Shown one piece after another: positions 32,040 to 42,977 of a DNA stretch of 64,000 bases (position 1 is its first letter; every line of letters begins with the position of its first letter). The translations under genes and the position numbers were made by a program. This stretch comes from Adiantum capillus-veneris (lineage: Eukaryota; Streptophyta; Polypodiopsida; Polypodiales; Pteridaceae), in the NCBI GenBank assembly GCA_014529385.2, contig CM043954.1, positions 100,015,747 through 100,079,746 on the forward strand, written 5' to 3'. The notes under the pieces were generated by a model that was not told where the DNA came from, searched no databases, and saw nothing but the letters and a program-made list of their open reading frames with translations.

Positions 32040-33180
32040 GCAACCTTTTCAAAGCTAAAGGAAAGGTATGTACAAGGATGTATCCCACTTTGTGGAATCA
32101 TGTGTAACATGTCAAATGCATTCAAATGTGCGACATCGTGATAGGTTACTTCCTAATTATCCACTAGCCATGCATTACAAATGCGTTGTGAATCTAGTCA
32201 TGCCTTTAGGACTCTGGCAGATGAGGTACTTGGTTCTTGCAAGAGAAGACTTGACTAATTAGGTTGAAGGGCGAGCTTTAAGGACAAAGACTACAAAGGC
32301 AGTATGTAAATTTCTCCTTGAGGATGTAATCTGCTGCTATGGTTGTGTGGGAAAGATAACTGCAGACAGAGGAGAGCTGGATGCCAAGGAATCAAGGGAA
32401 TTCTTTTCCAGGATAGGAATCAAGCTTTCCCTTACCACCGCTTACAACCCGGAAGGCAACGAGAAAAGTGAAAGAGGGCATCCGCCAATCATCAAAGCCT
32501 TGGCTAAAGCTTGTGAAGGGAGAATTAGTGAGTGGCAAAAACTATTGCCTTATGCTCTATGGGCTGATCGCACGACACATAGCTCAGTAACCAGCTATAT
32601 GCCTGCAGAATTGATGTATGGTCAGATACCTGTAATGCCCATTGAAGAGACCATTCCCACATGGAATGTGATACCTTGGCAAGATGATCTTAGCAGAGAA
32701 GAGCTCCTTGCCTTGTGTATAAGACAGCTAGAAAGAAGGCCTGAAGACATTGAGGTTGCAAAAGAAAGATTGAAGAATGCCAGGTGGAAAAGAAAGGACT
32801 ACTTTGATAGAGAACGCAGGCTAAGAAGGAAGGTAATTAAGCAAGGAGATTGGGTTTTAGTGTATTATAGTAGTCTTGATAACCAGCATACTGTCATGTG
32901 AAAGGTTTCAAAAAGATGATTTGGACCATATATAGTCAAGTACGTACATGACAATGCCACTTACACCCTGGCTGAATTGGATGGAACATAGATAAAGATA
33001 CCCATTGCACGAAAGAGAATCAAGGTATTCAAAAGAAGAGAGGATAGTCATCCGGCTGATCAAGTAAGCGAGAATGAAGGTTTGGAATCACCGAGTGAAG
33101 ATGAAGAAGAAGAAACTCCAAGGGAGTCGAACCTGCAAACATTGGCTGTGGCACATACCGGAGGATGCGCAGGTTTAAAG
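32040..33180 (+). pseudogene. Integrase of element C
   Basis: A zinc-region end (VESCVTCQMHS) is followed by YLVLAREDLTN then a TAG, VEGRALRTKTTKAVCKFLLE, ITADRGELDAKESREFF (second Asp) and AYNPEGNEKSERGHPPIIKA with the Glu. Then come ALWADRTTHSSVTSYMPAEL and a C-terminal part, RRKVIKQGDWVLVYYSSLD, broken by a TGA at about 32901 and continued as FGPYIVKYVHDNATYTLAEL. An acidic tail (SENEGLESPSEDEEEE) leads into the PPT. The YLVLA-EDLT--VEGRAL block again resembles fungal-type integrases from memory. Confidence 0.7.
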
Positions 33181-34101
33181 GGGGTGGATGTCATGCCGTG
33201 GCACGTGCATAGTGGGAACAGAAGCTAAGCCCTACAATATTATGGATTTTATGTGTATGCCTTAAGTGTGCATAAGTATATGCATTTTCTATTTCGCATG
33301 CAAAAAGCTAGTCGAAGTCTGATGTGTCACTCTTGTTGGGAATGGGCTTCGTCCTATGATCCCGGGCTTCTTTGTGAACCTCTTCTTGGATCCATGATGA
33401 AATGAGCCTATAAAACATACCTCCTAACTACTAGGCATCCTAGGTGGCATATGAACCTGCAAACATTGGTTGTGGCACATACCGGAGGATGTGCAGGTTT
33501 AGAGGGGGTGGATGTCATGCCGTGGCACGTGCATAGTGGGAACAGAAGCTAAGCCCTACAATATTATGGATTTTATGTGTATGCCTTAAGTGTGCATAAG
33601 TATATGCATTTTCTATTTAGCATGCAAAAAGCTAGTTGAAGTCTGATGTGTCACTCTTGTTGGGAATGGGCTTCGTCCTATGATCCCGGGCTTCTTTGTG
33701 AACCTCTTCTTCGAGCCATGATGAAATGAGCCTATAAAACATACCTCCTAACTACTAGGCATCCTAGGTGGCATATGAGCCTGCAAACATTGGCTGTGGC
33801 ACATACCGGAGGATGCGCAAGTTTAGAGGGGGTGGATGTCGTGCCGTGGCACGTGCATAGTGGGAACAGAAGCTAAGCCCTACAATATTATGGATTTTAT
33901 GTGTATGCCTTAAGTGTGCATAAGTATATGCATTTTCTATTTAGCATGCAAAAAGCTAGTCGAAGTCTGATATGTCACTCTTGTTGGGAATGGGCTTCGT
34001 CCTATGATCCCGGGCTTCTTTGTGAACCTCTTCTTGGAGCCATGATGAAATGAGCCTATAAAACATACCTCCTAACTACTAGGCATCCTAGGTGGAATAT
34101 G
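33130..34101 (+). repeat. 324 bp tandem triplication across the PPT/3' LTR junction
   Basis: A unit starting A(A/G)CCTGCAAACATTGG recurs at 33130, 33454 and 33778, exactly 324 bases apart. Each unit holds 59 bases of internal 3' end including a purine tract (AGAGGGGGTGGA or AAAGGGGGTGGA), then the first 265 bases of the LTR. LTR-like starts TGTC(A/G)TGCC are therefore at 33189, 33513 and 33837; only the last continues into a full LTR. Confidence 0.92.
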
Positions 34102-34956
34102 ACATGTGTAGCATGGTCAAAAGTGGACTCAGTCATAGTATACCCCATGAGGTGTCATTCTACACATAGTAGGTGCACTTTGGAGTAATTATGGACCTAG
34201 AAAAATCCCTTAGAAAATTGGTTACGAGTTTGTTTGATGTCATCCATGATGTATGCCAAGCTCTCTCTCAATTTTTTATAAAGCTACTTTATGCACATGT
34301 TCCCACCATAGCTCAACAACTGTTGGAGGCTTAACCCTTGACATGTGGCGGCAAGGAGAAGATATTTGGAGACAGATCTAGAAGAACCTCTAGAAATTTC
34401 TTGAAGAGAAAGATCTAGAAACTTTGAAGATGATTTCAAGATATTTTGAAAAGATAGACACTTGTCACACAAATCCCTTGGATATTTCTAAGCAAATATC
34501 TTCTTCAAGGGGCAACTTCACCTATAAATAGAGCCTCTTGCCCCTCACTTGGGTATCAAGAAAACCATCAAGCAATCAAGCAATCCCCATAATCAAGCCA
34601 CTCTATCAAGCCATCACCCAACCTCCTAGCATCTCCTTGAGTGAAACTTTCTCTCAATTTCAGCCCAACACATCTTGAGCTTGCTACTTCACGCCTCAAG
34701 CCTTCTATCTCCTCACTTGTAATACTCATACACTCTATGTAACCTTCTTTCATAAATAAAGATGCATTATTGGTGGCTCACAAACGGTGTTGGGTACTAC
34801 TACTCATCTTCTACTTCATCAAGTTGGCTACAAGACCACAAAGTCTTGAGGTGTGCTATACTTCTTTGGCTTGAGCTTGTGTGGGTCTTTGTGTGTTGGT
34901 TGTCTCTGTTATCTCTTTCCTCCATTGTTTCACTGCTTTCTAAACCAATTTCTTAG

Positions 34957-35175
34957 ATGAAGAATCCCAATGGTGAAACCTTTCAACCCTTTCACTTTGT
35001 GCAAAATATTAGGATTAACGTTTGTATTAGCCATAAAATTCACTTTAAACAAAGAATTGTGTTACTCTTTGGGCCGGAAAGACTGCAAGGAAATCTTCTT
35101 TCTCCAGGTCCTCTTATTTTGCCACTACTAGACTACTCTAATTCTTTCAATGTGCACATATTTATTCTCCTCTAG
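34957..35175 (+). CDS. LTR small ORF a, 3' LTR copy
   Basis: 72 codons starting MKNPNGETFQPFHFVQNI, same length and stop as the 5' LTR copy at 27744, with about ten amino-acid differences and no indel. In the 3' LTR it would lie beyond the transcription end of the element itself, but downstream of that LTR's own TATA box. Confidence 0.45.
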   Translation: MKNPNGETFQPFHFVQNIRINVCISHKIHFKQRIVLLFGPERLQGNLLSPGPLILPLLDYSNSFNVHIFILL

Positions 35176-35204
35176 GGGTTGAGTCTTGTTTTCTTAATAT
35201 TACT

Positions 35205-35453
35205 ATGAACCAAGAAGACTTGTACACACGGCTCACTCCTATCAGGAGGCAAAACATCTACATCTTTGTAAGCACTAAGTTACAGTTTCAAAGAACCATT
35301 CGCAGTCTATTTGGAGCACAAAGACTTGCTGCTATAAATGCATCAGTGAACCCTTTCATCTTACCTTTGATTAGATACAATCAAAGCTTGATGTTTTCAT
35401 CTTTGTTTTGTTTTGAGGGTTTCACGTGTGCGTATGTGTGTGTCTGTGTGTAA
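35205..35453 (+). pseudogene. LTR small ORF b, 3' LTR copy, frameshifted end
   Basis: The frame matches 27992-28204 through RYNQSL; one C is missing in AAAGCTTGATG (AAAGCCTTGATG in the 5' copy). The reading frame therefore misses the usual stop and runs on to 35453 through a GT-rich stretch. Confidence 0.55.
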
Positions 35454-35591
35454 GATTCCAATGGCTACACATAATGTATTTGCTACAAACACTAAGCTTG
35501 ATTAAGTGAAAGCCTTCACAGTCTCCCCACAAACCCTCACAGCTAGAGGCTCGGTGCCTTCCTGGCAAGACTGCCAACTCTTTGACAGCGT

Positions 35592-36972
35592 GCACCATTG
35601 GCGCCGCCCCTCACCACCAAAACAGGCGAGCTTAGCCGCCTCGTGCCACTACGCGCACTTCTGGCAGCATCAACAGTAGCATCCCATGGGGCCGCCATTG
35701 CGAGGGAGCTCACCCTCTCATGTCACATGCCACAATAGGGTTCACCTTTTGGGTTAAATGACCCTGCATCACACCACCTCACTGCGTATATGGGGCAAAC
35801 CCGGTGCCACATGGCAGCTTCTCACAAACTCTGGCCTTTGAGCCTCAAAAAGATCCTCTTCTTTTCACAAAAAGCTTCACTTTTTTGGTCCTGCTTGATG
35901 AACTGTCATCTGGTGCTCAAGGGTCCCATGGTCACCTGGTAAAGACCCACCAAAACCCCACATTCTAGGCTTCAACTACACCTGCTATCTCCACATGTTG
36001 ATCCCTCGGCACCCTCGAACCAAGGCCTCCAAAACGAAAAAAAAACATCTGTAGTTGCCATTCCACTATCCAACCACTGCCAATTTTGGCCGGTCATTTC
36101 TCCGTGCTCCGACCTTGGAATGGCATGCCGTCTCTTCCTGCATATCCCATATGTTGCATATCATCTTTGAAAACCCTGGCAAGACCCAAAAAAATTACCG
36201 CAGGCACGCTTTCGAATGCGGTCAAGCCGCCCAAGATCCGGCCCCCGTCCAAACTTCGATAGCTCATATCTTGCACACCGTGAGTCCGATTATCAATATG
36301 AAAAGACCGACAAGCTCCATAAATTGAGCACTTGAGCCATATCACTTCACATCCACTTCTCTGGCCTAGCCGCACATGTCCATCCCATCGGGAATTTGCA
36401 ACCACCTTCACATTCAAACTGGAGACCACATTGTAGCACATAAAATCCACATCTCGAGCACAAAAGGCCATCAACCTGGTTAGCTCTTTGCAACACACCT
36501 TTGGCCTTAGAAACCACATTATGCATACATTTCCGCTACCCTTTGGCTACCCACGCCCTTGGTACCTTCCCTAGCCTTCTACACTGCACATGTCTGTAGT
36601 CCCCCTTGCTTGGCATAGACCACTTTTCAGCTCGGAGCAACTTTGGATGCACCATCATTGCCCACCGCTTCGTTGAGCATTTATGTTCAACTACACATAG
36701 GCTTATTGCACAAAAAAACTGCACACCCAAAACAAACTCTTTGCAGACCACCAAAACACCTAGCATATGTACAAAACTGGCACCTGTCACCCACTACCTT
36801 TGTTCATTTGGGTTGTCCAAACCCATGCTTTACCTATAATCACCCGCCAGGGTCAAACACCTTGCATTGGTCTCTTCCATCCACCTGTAACACCCTTGCA
36901 TAGTGCCACACCAAGGCACCTAGCCAACTACATAGCCAACCATCAGCATCATACTTCTACCATTCTAAGCAC
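35592..36972. other. Unassigned; likely continuation of 24890-26622
   Basis: GC content is higher than nearby. Minus-strand reading shows text often seen in plant LTRs (CGGACTCACGGTGTGCAAGATA near 36255-36285), so an LTR in minus orientation is possible. No LTR borders were found. Frames on both strands are low in complexity and not believed. Confidence 0.3.
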
Positions 36973-37702
36973 TCATTGGCAAACTGTACAATCGCAACCA
37001 AGCACCTCCCAGAACACCAAATAAAGCCCCTCCTGCTCACCATTGAAAGACATATGTGTACCATCACTCGCACTAGATAAAACTGACATATCTGACATAC
37101 TTAACCCACCCTCCCAACCATGTAAAGCTAGATCCTCATCTAGAAAATCTTGTACCTGCTCAATAGCCCACTTTACAGCTCCTTTATCACCATTCCCTTC
37201 AACCACCACTCACAAACCTCCTTGGAAAGCTTGGACATCACCTGGGAACCCGCATCACCTATCATAGAGTACACTGATTGCATAAGAAGAACCTCCATCT
37301 TTGACTCCGCACTGCCCTTCTCACCTGCTATGCACTCAATTCCAGAATCATTGAGCTCTTCCTCTTCAACTAGCCCTTCAAGGTCGATAAGCAGCATTTG
37401 CTTATCGATTGCAATCACCTCTCTTCTACTGCATCAAGCTCTACCAAGGAAGAGAGAAACTCGTTCTCTATTGCATCATCCTTGTCTTCTTCCATAGGCA
37501 TGACTGCTCTATCCCTCTTGGAAAAACTTTGCACTTGTTGCACCATTATGGAATATTCCATAGCTACCTTCATCAACATGGTCATTAGCACGACACTGCA
37601 CACCAGCTTTACCTGCACATCACCACATGTAGGCCTAGGCTGCTCCACTTGGTCTTCCCTAGGCACCTCGGCTTGCATGTTCCTGTAATTATCAAAATAC
37701 AA
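36973..37702 (-). pseudogene. Acidic protein remnant, unrecognised
   Basis: Three overlapping minus-strand frames give a continuous-looking acidic protein of about 230 residues. It starts MQAEVPREDQVEQPRPTCGD, passes MPMEEDKDDAIENEFLSSLV to a stop at 37415, resumes with MIAIDKQMLLIDLEGLVEEE and QSVYSMIGDAGSQVMSKLSK, then shifts frame into GDKGAVKWAIEQVQDFLDED and ends at 36973. Just before the first Met is TTTTGATAATTACAG, a good splice acceptor (minus strand, AG at 37682). A TATA box on the same strand lies far upstream at 50286, beyond element D. The family is unknown. One stop and one frameshift suggest a pseudogene. Confidence 0.35.
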
Positions 37703-38994
37703 TAGACTTAAGCATGGGTGAGTAGAATTGGATTAACCTGCTACTTTAAACCAATTGAGCCAAAAGACTACAATAGTCATGGGTAGGAATCCAGTCTATA
37801 GTCAAGGAAAGACCACCTAACACCTATCGTCCAGTTAAAGAATTATAGAAAATGGGTCACTCAAAGCCTAAAGACAAGAAATTTCCAAAGCCAGCGTCCT
37901 GGTCCACCCAGTTGCCTGGGAGGGCTTGGCGTTTAGGGGTGCGTGTAGCTGTTTTAATTATAATAAATACACACCAATGAACATTGGATGTTCAAAAAGA
38001 CGACTAGCTAAAGATGTATAGGCAAATATAAGTACAAAAACAACTCAGTATTTGATTCATGACTGTACAACATAGTAAGAATGAAGTATGATTCCAAATG
38101 AGTTTGTACAAAGGTATCACAACTATCCCAATTGAATCATCAAGTGTTTTCAAAGTCAGACTGCAGCAAGCTAAACCTTTTTAAGCCAAGAGGGAATTCT
38201 CACCTGCATCCATATAGCAAGACATTAAATATGTTAGACTTGGTTATGTATGGTAGGATTCAAAGAACCTGTTAGTTGTTATCCGTGTCCAACTTAAAAA
38301 TTATTAGACTAACTACTGTCCTTAAAAAATACTGGAAAAACTACTATGTCTAAGCAAGGTTTTGCTAATTTAAAGTATTGTATATATTCTTTAGCAAGTA
38401 TATAAAAAACCCGAATACTTTCCTTAATCCTCATTTAGCTTTGCATTCTCAAAGTAGTATCAAATGTTATATCTTTTAGAACAATAGTCTCGACGTGTAC
38501 CAACCTGTCAAAAAATCTTTCATAATTAAAACTTGAGTATGTAACTACCGCTTCAAAGTTATCAATGATATTTTTCTACTGTTACTACAATTATGTTGTA
38601 TGGATCCAAGTCAAACACTATATTAGTGCTACTTCCCAGTAATAATGAAAAGAGAGATCAAGATCAGTGTCATCCTACTGCTACTTCTAGTAGTTTCGAT
38701 AAACAGCTATCGAGAACCAAAAATACCATCCAGGAATTACTTCAGGGCATATCCTGTTATCCAAGAATTGAGCCAATTATAAGAACTAGAAGCCAAATAA
38801 TAATGCAGTATATAGCAACAGGCTGAAGGTTAGCTTTTTTTCAAATAAATAGACTCCCTCATATCTCAACATCATAATATGTTCAACATCAAAACCTGAT
38901 TAGTAACCATATGTTGGTTAGAAACCTAGGTTATGCCAAAATATTCAGGTAGAAAAGCATAATAAACTAGAATATGTATGTATACATATGGTTT
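37703..38994. other. Non-coding, AT-rich; possible intron
   Basis: No gene recognised. Phrases such as CCAGATCTAAGCC and AAGCCAGATAT begin to recur and become frequent to the right. Confidence 0.35.
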
Positions 38995-39480
38995 TACATA
39001 TATTCTAAGGTAGCATTACCTCAAAGAACCAGATGTAGTGAAAATGGTTTTTTTGAAAAAGGACTAGATCTAAGCCAACAATCAAAGTACCAAGATGAAG
39101 GTCAGATTTTTTGTTTAGTCAATGCAAAAAGCCTCCCCCATAACACAATACCATACCATAATTAGTTAGTAAAGCATCAAAAGACCAGATCAGTAACAAG
39201 GCCAAAATGTGTATAAGTTTACACATATATTTTATGGCAGTATCACCACCAAGAACTAACTGTATGTATGAATATGATTAATAAAACCAGGTTTAAACCA
39301 ATCATCCAAGCCAGATATCAAATCACAGTTAGCATGTCAAGGCCAGATCTAAGCCAGACATCCAAGCAACCAGCTACTGCAGATTAGATTTTTTGTTTAG
39401 TCAAAGCAAATAGTTTCCCCCATATCACAATACCCTACCATACCTAGGTAGTAAAAAGCCAGATCTTGCTAAAAAAAAGT
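38995..39480 (+). repeat. Local duplication, copy 1
   Basis: About 485 bp running from CTAAGGTAGCATTACCTC to AGCCAGATCTTGCTAAAA. It matches 39888-40382 in the same orientation with scattered substitutions and small indels, spacing about 895 bp. The interval between copies (39481-39887) holds a more diverged relative, including TTATGGCAGTA and a CAACAGGATGTAAGTAA block. Confidence 0.85.
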
Positions 39481-39887
39481 CCAGAGATGTATAAGCCAAT
39501 GCCAAAGATGTACTAGCCAAAGCCAGAGCGAGATCCAACCATCTCAAGCCATACCCAAATATAGCCAATTTATGAGAGTAAGATGTAACCCAGAGACCAT
39601 GACATATTTTGGATGTAAAGCACCAAAAATTAGATCAGTATCCATAGATTTTATGCCAAGCATCAAACCTAGAATATGCATGTATGTACAAGTTTACATA
39701 TAATTTATGGCAGTATCCCCCCAACAGCTAGCTGTAGTTTGAAGAAAACAAATTGTTAGGACTAATTGAGATATCCACGACCCAAAAAAGCTTAACCAGT
39801 AATCAACAACAGGATGTAAGTAAGTCAAAGTAAATAAGCATCTCCTCCTCAGTAGAGAGAATAAGCCAAACAAAAATACATAAGTTT

Positions 39888-40382
39888 CAACATATATTTT
39901 TAAGGTAGCATCACCTCAAAGAACCAGATGTAGTGAATATGGTTTTTTGAAAAAGGACCAGATCTAAGCCAACAATCTAAGTACTAAGCTGAAGGTCAGC
40001 CAATGCAAATAGCCTCCCCCATATCACAATACCATACCATAATCAGGTAGTAAAGCACCAAAAGACCAGACCAGTACTCACCAGATCAGTAACAAGGCCA
40101 AAATATGTATAAGATTACTCATATATTTTATGGTAGTATCATCAGCAAGAACTAACTATATGTATGAGTATGGTTTAGTAAAACTAGATCTAAACCAATC
40201 ATCCAAGCAAGATATCAAACCACAGTCCAGCATGTCAAGGCCAAATCTAAGCCAGACATCCAAGCAACCAGCTGTAAGTTAGATTTTTTGTTTACTCAAA
40301 GCAAATAGTTTCCCCCATATCACAATACCCTACCATACTCAGGTAGTAAGAAACCAGATCTTGCTAAAAATAGCCCAGAGTT
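39888..40382 (+). repeat. Local duplication, copy 2
   Basis: Second copy of the segment at 38995-39480. It ends shortly before the target site of element D. Confidence 0.85.
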
Positions 40383-40432
40383 ACATGATAGGTAATTATT
40401 ACAGAGTTTGCATAGAATACTTTCTCAAGTAA

Positions 40433-42025
40433 TGTAACATTTAATGGCCTAAAAACTTGGGTGTACCAGACATTAGCATGAACATAGTGGGCATTTCATT
40501 AAAATAGATTCCTAATGAGAATTACAAGAGTGCTTGGGTGGAGAGAGCAACAAAAAGCATAACACCTAGTTAGATAGCATGAACAATACTTTCAAAAGAG
40601 ACAGAAATTAAGCTATTGACAACAATTGAGGACCGGATTTGCATGGAGCCGGTCCCCCCTCCAAAAGGCTTTGTATTATGGTTTCCCCCATCAAGAGAGA
40701 CATTGTACAATACAATTCTTTGTGTTCCTTCCAGAATAGCTAGTGCAATGAAGATGAAAGCTTCATGCACTAAGCAAAACACTTAGCAAACACAATATTA
40801 ATTATCCCCGTTCTCATACCCAAGACCTCACACACCTTCGAAGATGGTGAGAGCTAGCAGGTACGAGAGTAGATTGAGAGGAAGAAGGAGTATCTTATGA
40901 GAAAGATGTACATCTCCTCACATAATCACTCATATTAGCATAGCTTAGCTTAGTAATTAGCATGGTAGAGGAGATGAGCATGCATTGAAGCTTGGCTCTT
41001 GGTTGGATTTGCATCACAAAGCCAAGAGTTGTTGGTGTAGGCCTCCCTTCTCACAAGCTTGGAGTAGCTGGTAAGCTTTCCATTAAAGCTTGAGAAGGAG
41101 AGAGAGTCTTCTTTAGTTCACACATGAGATTGTGTGAGTGTGTGTGTGATAATGCCTTGCAAAAATCAGCCCCCCCTCTCTCTCTCTTGGGCGAGCCCTC
41201 TTGCTATTTGCTCTTCCTCTACCCTCATTGGACCTCCCCAGGTCAAGCCAATGACTATTAAGCAGCATAGGTGATAGCCTTCTGACATGTGTCTCCCTTC
41301 CCCCTTTTGTGAGAGCTTTAGGTAATTTAATAATTCAGCTAAACTCTCATTGGACCCCTTTGCCTCCTGGCCAATAGGAATCAGGCAAGCCATTGGGCTG
41401 TTGAATGCTCATTGGACCCCTTGGGGGACTATCCAATAGTCTTCTAGAGGACTTAATTCTCATTGGTTCTTTTATTAAGTGTTTTTAAATTAATTATACT
41501 AGATTTACTCTAGCCTAATTCTCATTAGTCCACCTCCAAGGCCATCCAATAGAAATTGGGTACAGCTTGTGGGCATCTGGGCTAGGGAGCTGACATCTGT
41601 CCCTCATTCCCTTTGTGTAAAGGGAGCTTGTGTGTGTGTGTGTGTGTGTGGCTTTCTCTCTCATCCCCTATAATAAAGGCTCGCCACCTCCCAAGTATGG
41701 ATTGCAAAGACTTTTTGTACACACAAAGCATCCAATTCCCTTAAGGTTGACCTTTGGACACAACCTTTAAATTTTGAAACCTTAGCATTTTGGAAGTCTT
41801 AATGGGTTGAACCTTAGGGTCTTTTTAGCCCATTGTTGCACATGGATCTTTTGCAGATGGCCCCCCCTTTGGATCCCTATTTTCCCTCCTTTGGATCCCT
41901 ACTGTGGCCGGTCTGCTAGCTTAACCAATATTCTAGCTTTTTCTCCCCTGGCACTTCCCCATATTAAATGATCAGTTTAACATGTGAAAATCATTTAGGA
42001 GAATTAGATATTGATTATTATGACA
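40433..42025 (-). repeat. 3' LTR of element D
   Basis: On the plus strand it starts TGTAACATTTAATGG and ends TATTATGACA. Length 1593 bp; the partner LTR is 1620 bp, the difference being mostly a longer GT repeat there. Confidence 0.93.
40570..40782 (-). CDS. 70-codon LTR frame (element D, 3' LTR)
   Basis: MFCLVHEAFIFIALAILEG then QRIVLYNVSLDGG and FGGGTGSMQIRSS; open in both LTRs of D (also 47861-48073) with seven amino-acid differences. A broken relative exists in element A near 17140-17240. It could be a chance frame carried by LTR sequence; no domain recognised. Confidence 0.2.
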   Translation of the reverse strand: MFCLVHEAFIFIALAILEGTQRIVLYNVSLDGGNHNTKPFGGGTGSMQIRSSIVVNSLISVSFESIVHAI

Positions 42026-42038
42026 TTACCTCTCTCTT
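42026..42038 (-). other. Polypurine tract of element D
   Basis: Minus strand AAGAGAGAGGTAA directly before TGTCATAATAATC, identical to the tract of element A. Confidence 0.88.
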
Positions 42039-42380
42039 GAAATCATATTCGTCCTCGACTATGGTGTAGAGAAGATAAAGCATATTCATGAGTCCTTTTC
42101 TTAGCGGGTAGAGGATCCCTATGTTACCCTACGACATCATTCCACAATGGATGACTAGTCCATTTGGCGCTTGAGAGCCTGAGGCTGCCGCAAGCATGTC
42201 TACACATTAGTCCTATCAATCTTCCATAGTAGAGTGACAAGCTCTACTTGGTGTTTGGGAGACGTCGTCTCCGTAAACTTGATCTAAGCATGCATACTAC
42301 TTCATTTTTGTGCACAATAAAGAAAAAGAGAGTCTTATAAGACAAAAACTTTGTTCATTTTTAACATTTTGTACATTTGC

Positions 42381-42977
42381 TTACTCTTGGGAAGCATTGT
42401 AAGCATTGACAAGGTTTAGGTTATCCTTTAATTGTATGCTTTGAAAAGGATAATTCTTAAACTTAATAAGATATCATCGGATAGTCTTACCGCCTCTTAA
42501 TACCTTGTCTTCATGTCGGAGAATGGACTTGGGTTGCAACACCTCCTCTTGGTCCTCGATCTCCGGTGGGTCTTCAATAGTTGGTTCTTGAGTTGGCTGT
42601 CCTTTGTAAGGCTTTAATAGGCTCACATGGAAAGCATTGTGTATGAGCCAATGATTGGGCAACTTGAGTTGATAGGCCATCTCATTGATTGGCCTAAGAA
42701 TCTGGAAGGGACCATAGTACCTTTTTGCTAGTTTAGCATAGTACTTTTGGTGGCATGTAGGATTCTTGCCCGTCGTGTGCCTTAATCGAGCCTTGGGAAA
42801 CTTTAATAAGACCCAATCATTTTGTTTAAAGGCTTGGGCTCTTCTGTGCTTGTCAGCAGTAGCCTTTTGCCTTTGTTGTGAGATAGAGATAGCATCCTTA
42901 GTCTTTTGAAAAGATTCTTGTAGGTCTCGGCTATACTCATCTGCAACGAAGATCTTCCCATGTACCTTAAGTAGCAA
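42381..42977 (-). pseudogene. Integrase C-terminus and chromodomain (element D)
   Basis: Reads [39 protein letters not shown] and [20 protein letters not shown], the usual chromovirus integrase tail. A chromodomain-like segment follows, [19 protein letters not shown], then an in-frame TGA (42474-42476) followed by YLIKFKNYPF and a stop at 42381-42383. The TGA lies in the middle of the chromodomain, so the module is cut. Chromodomains direct insertion toward particular chromatin in this clade. Confidence 0.8.

Larger units (their letters stand above)
26623..35587 (+). mobile_element. Element C: Gypsy-type retrotransposon with ORF-bearing LTRs
   Basis: LTRs start TGTCGTGCCGTGGCACGT (26623 and 33837) and end CTCTTTGACA (28375 and 35587). 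GCGT flanks both outer ends (26619-26622 and 35588-35591), a likely target duplication. The interior has gag, a protease with CCHC knuckle, RT truncated before its catalytic YxDD box, and integrase; RNase H is deleted. The 3' LTR head plus PPT is triplicated. The LTRs differ by several per cent by eye, so it is older than element A. Confidence 0.85.
33837..35587 (+). repeat. 3' LTR of element C
   Basis: Full-length match to 26623-28375, ending CTCTTTGACA. Followed by GCGT, the candidate target duplication. Confidence 0.85.

Noticed and set aside
36094-36519. 141-codon minus-strand frame
   Set aside because: No domain and sequence text typical of LTRs; not supported as a gene.
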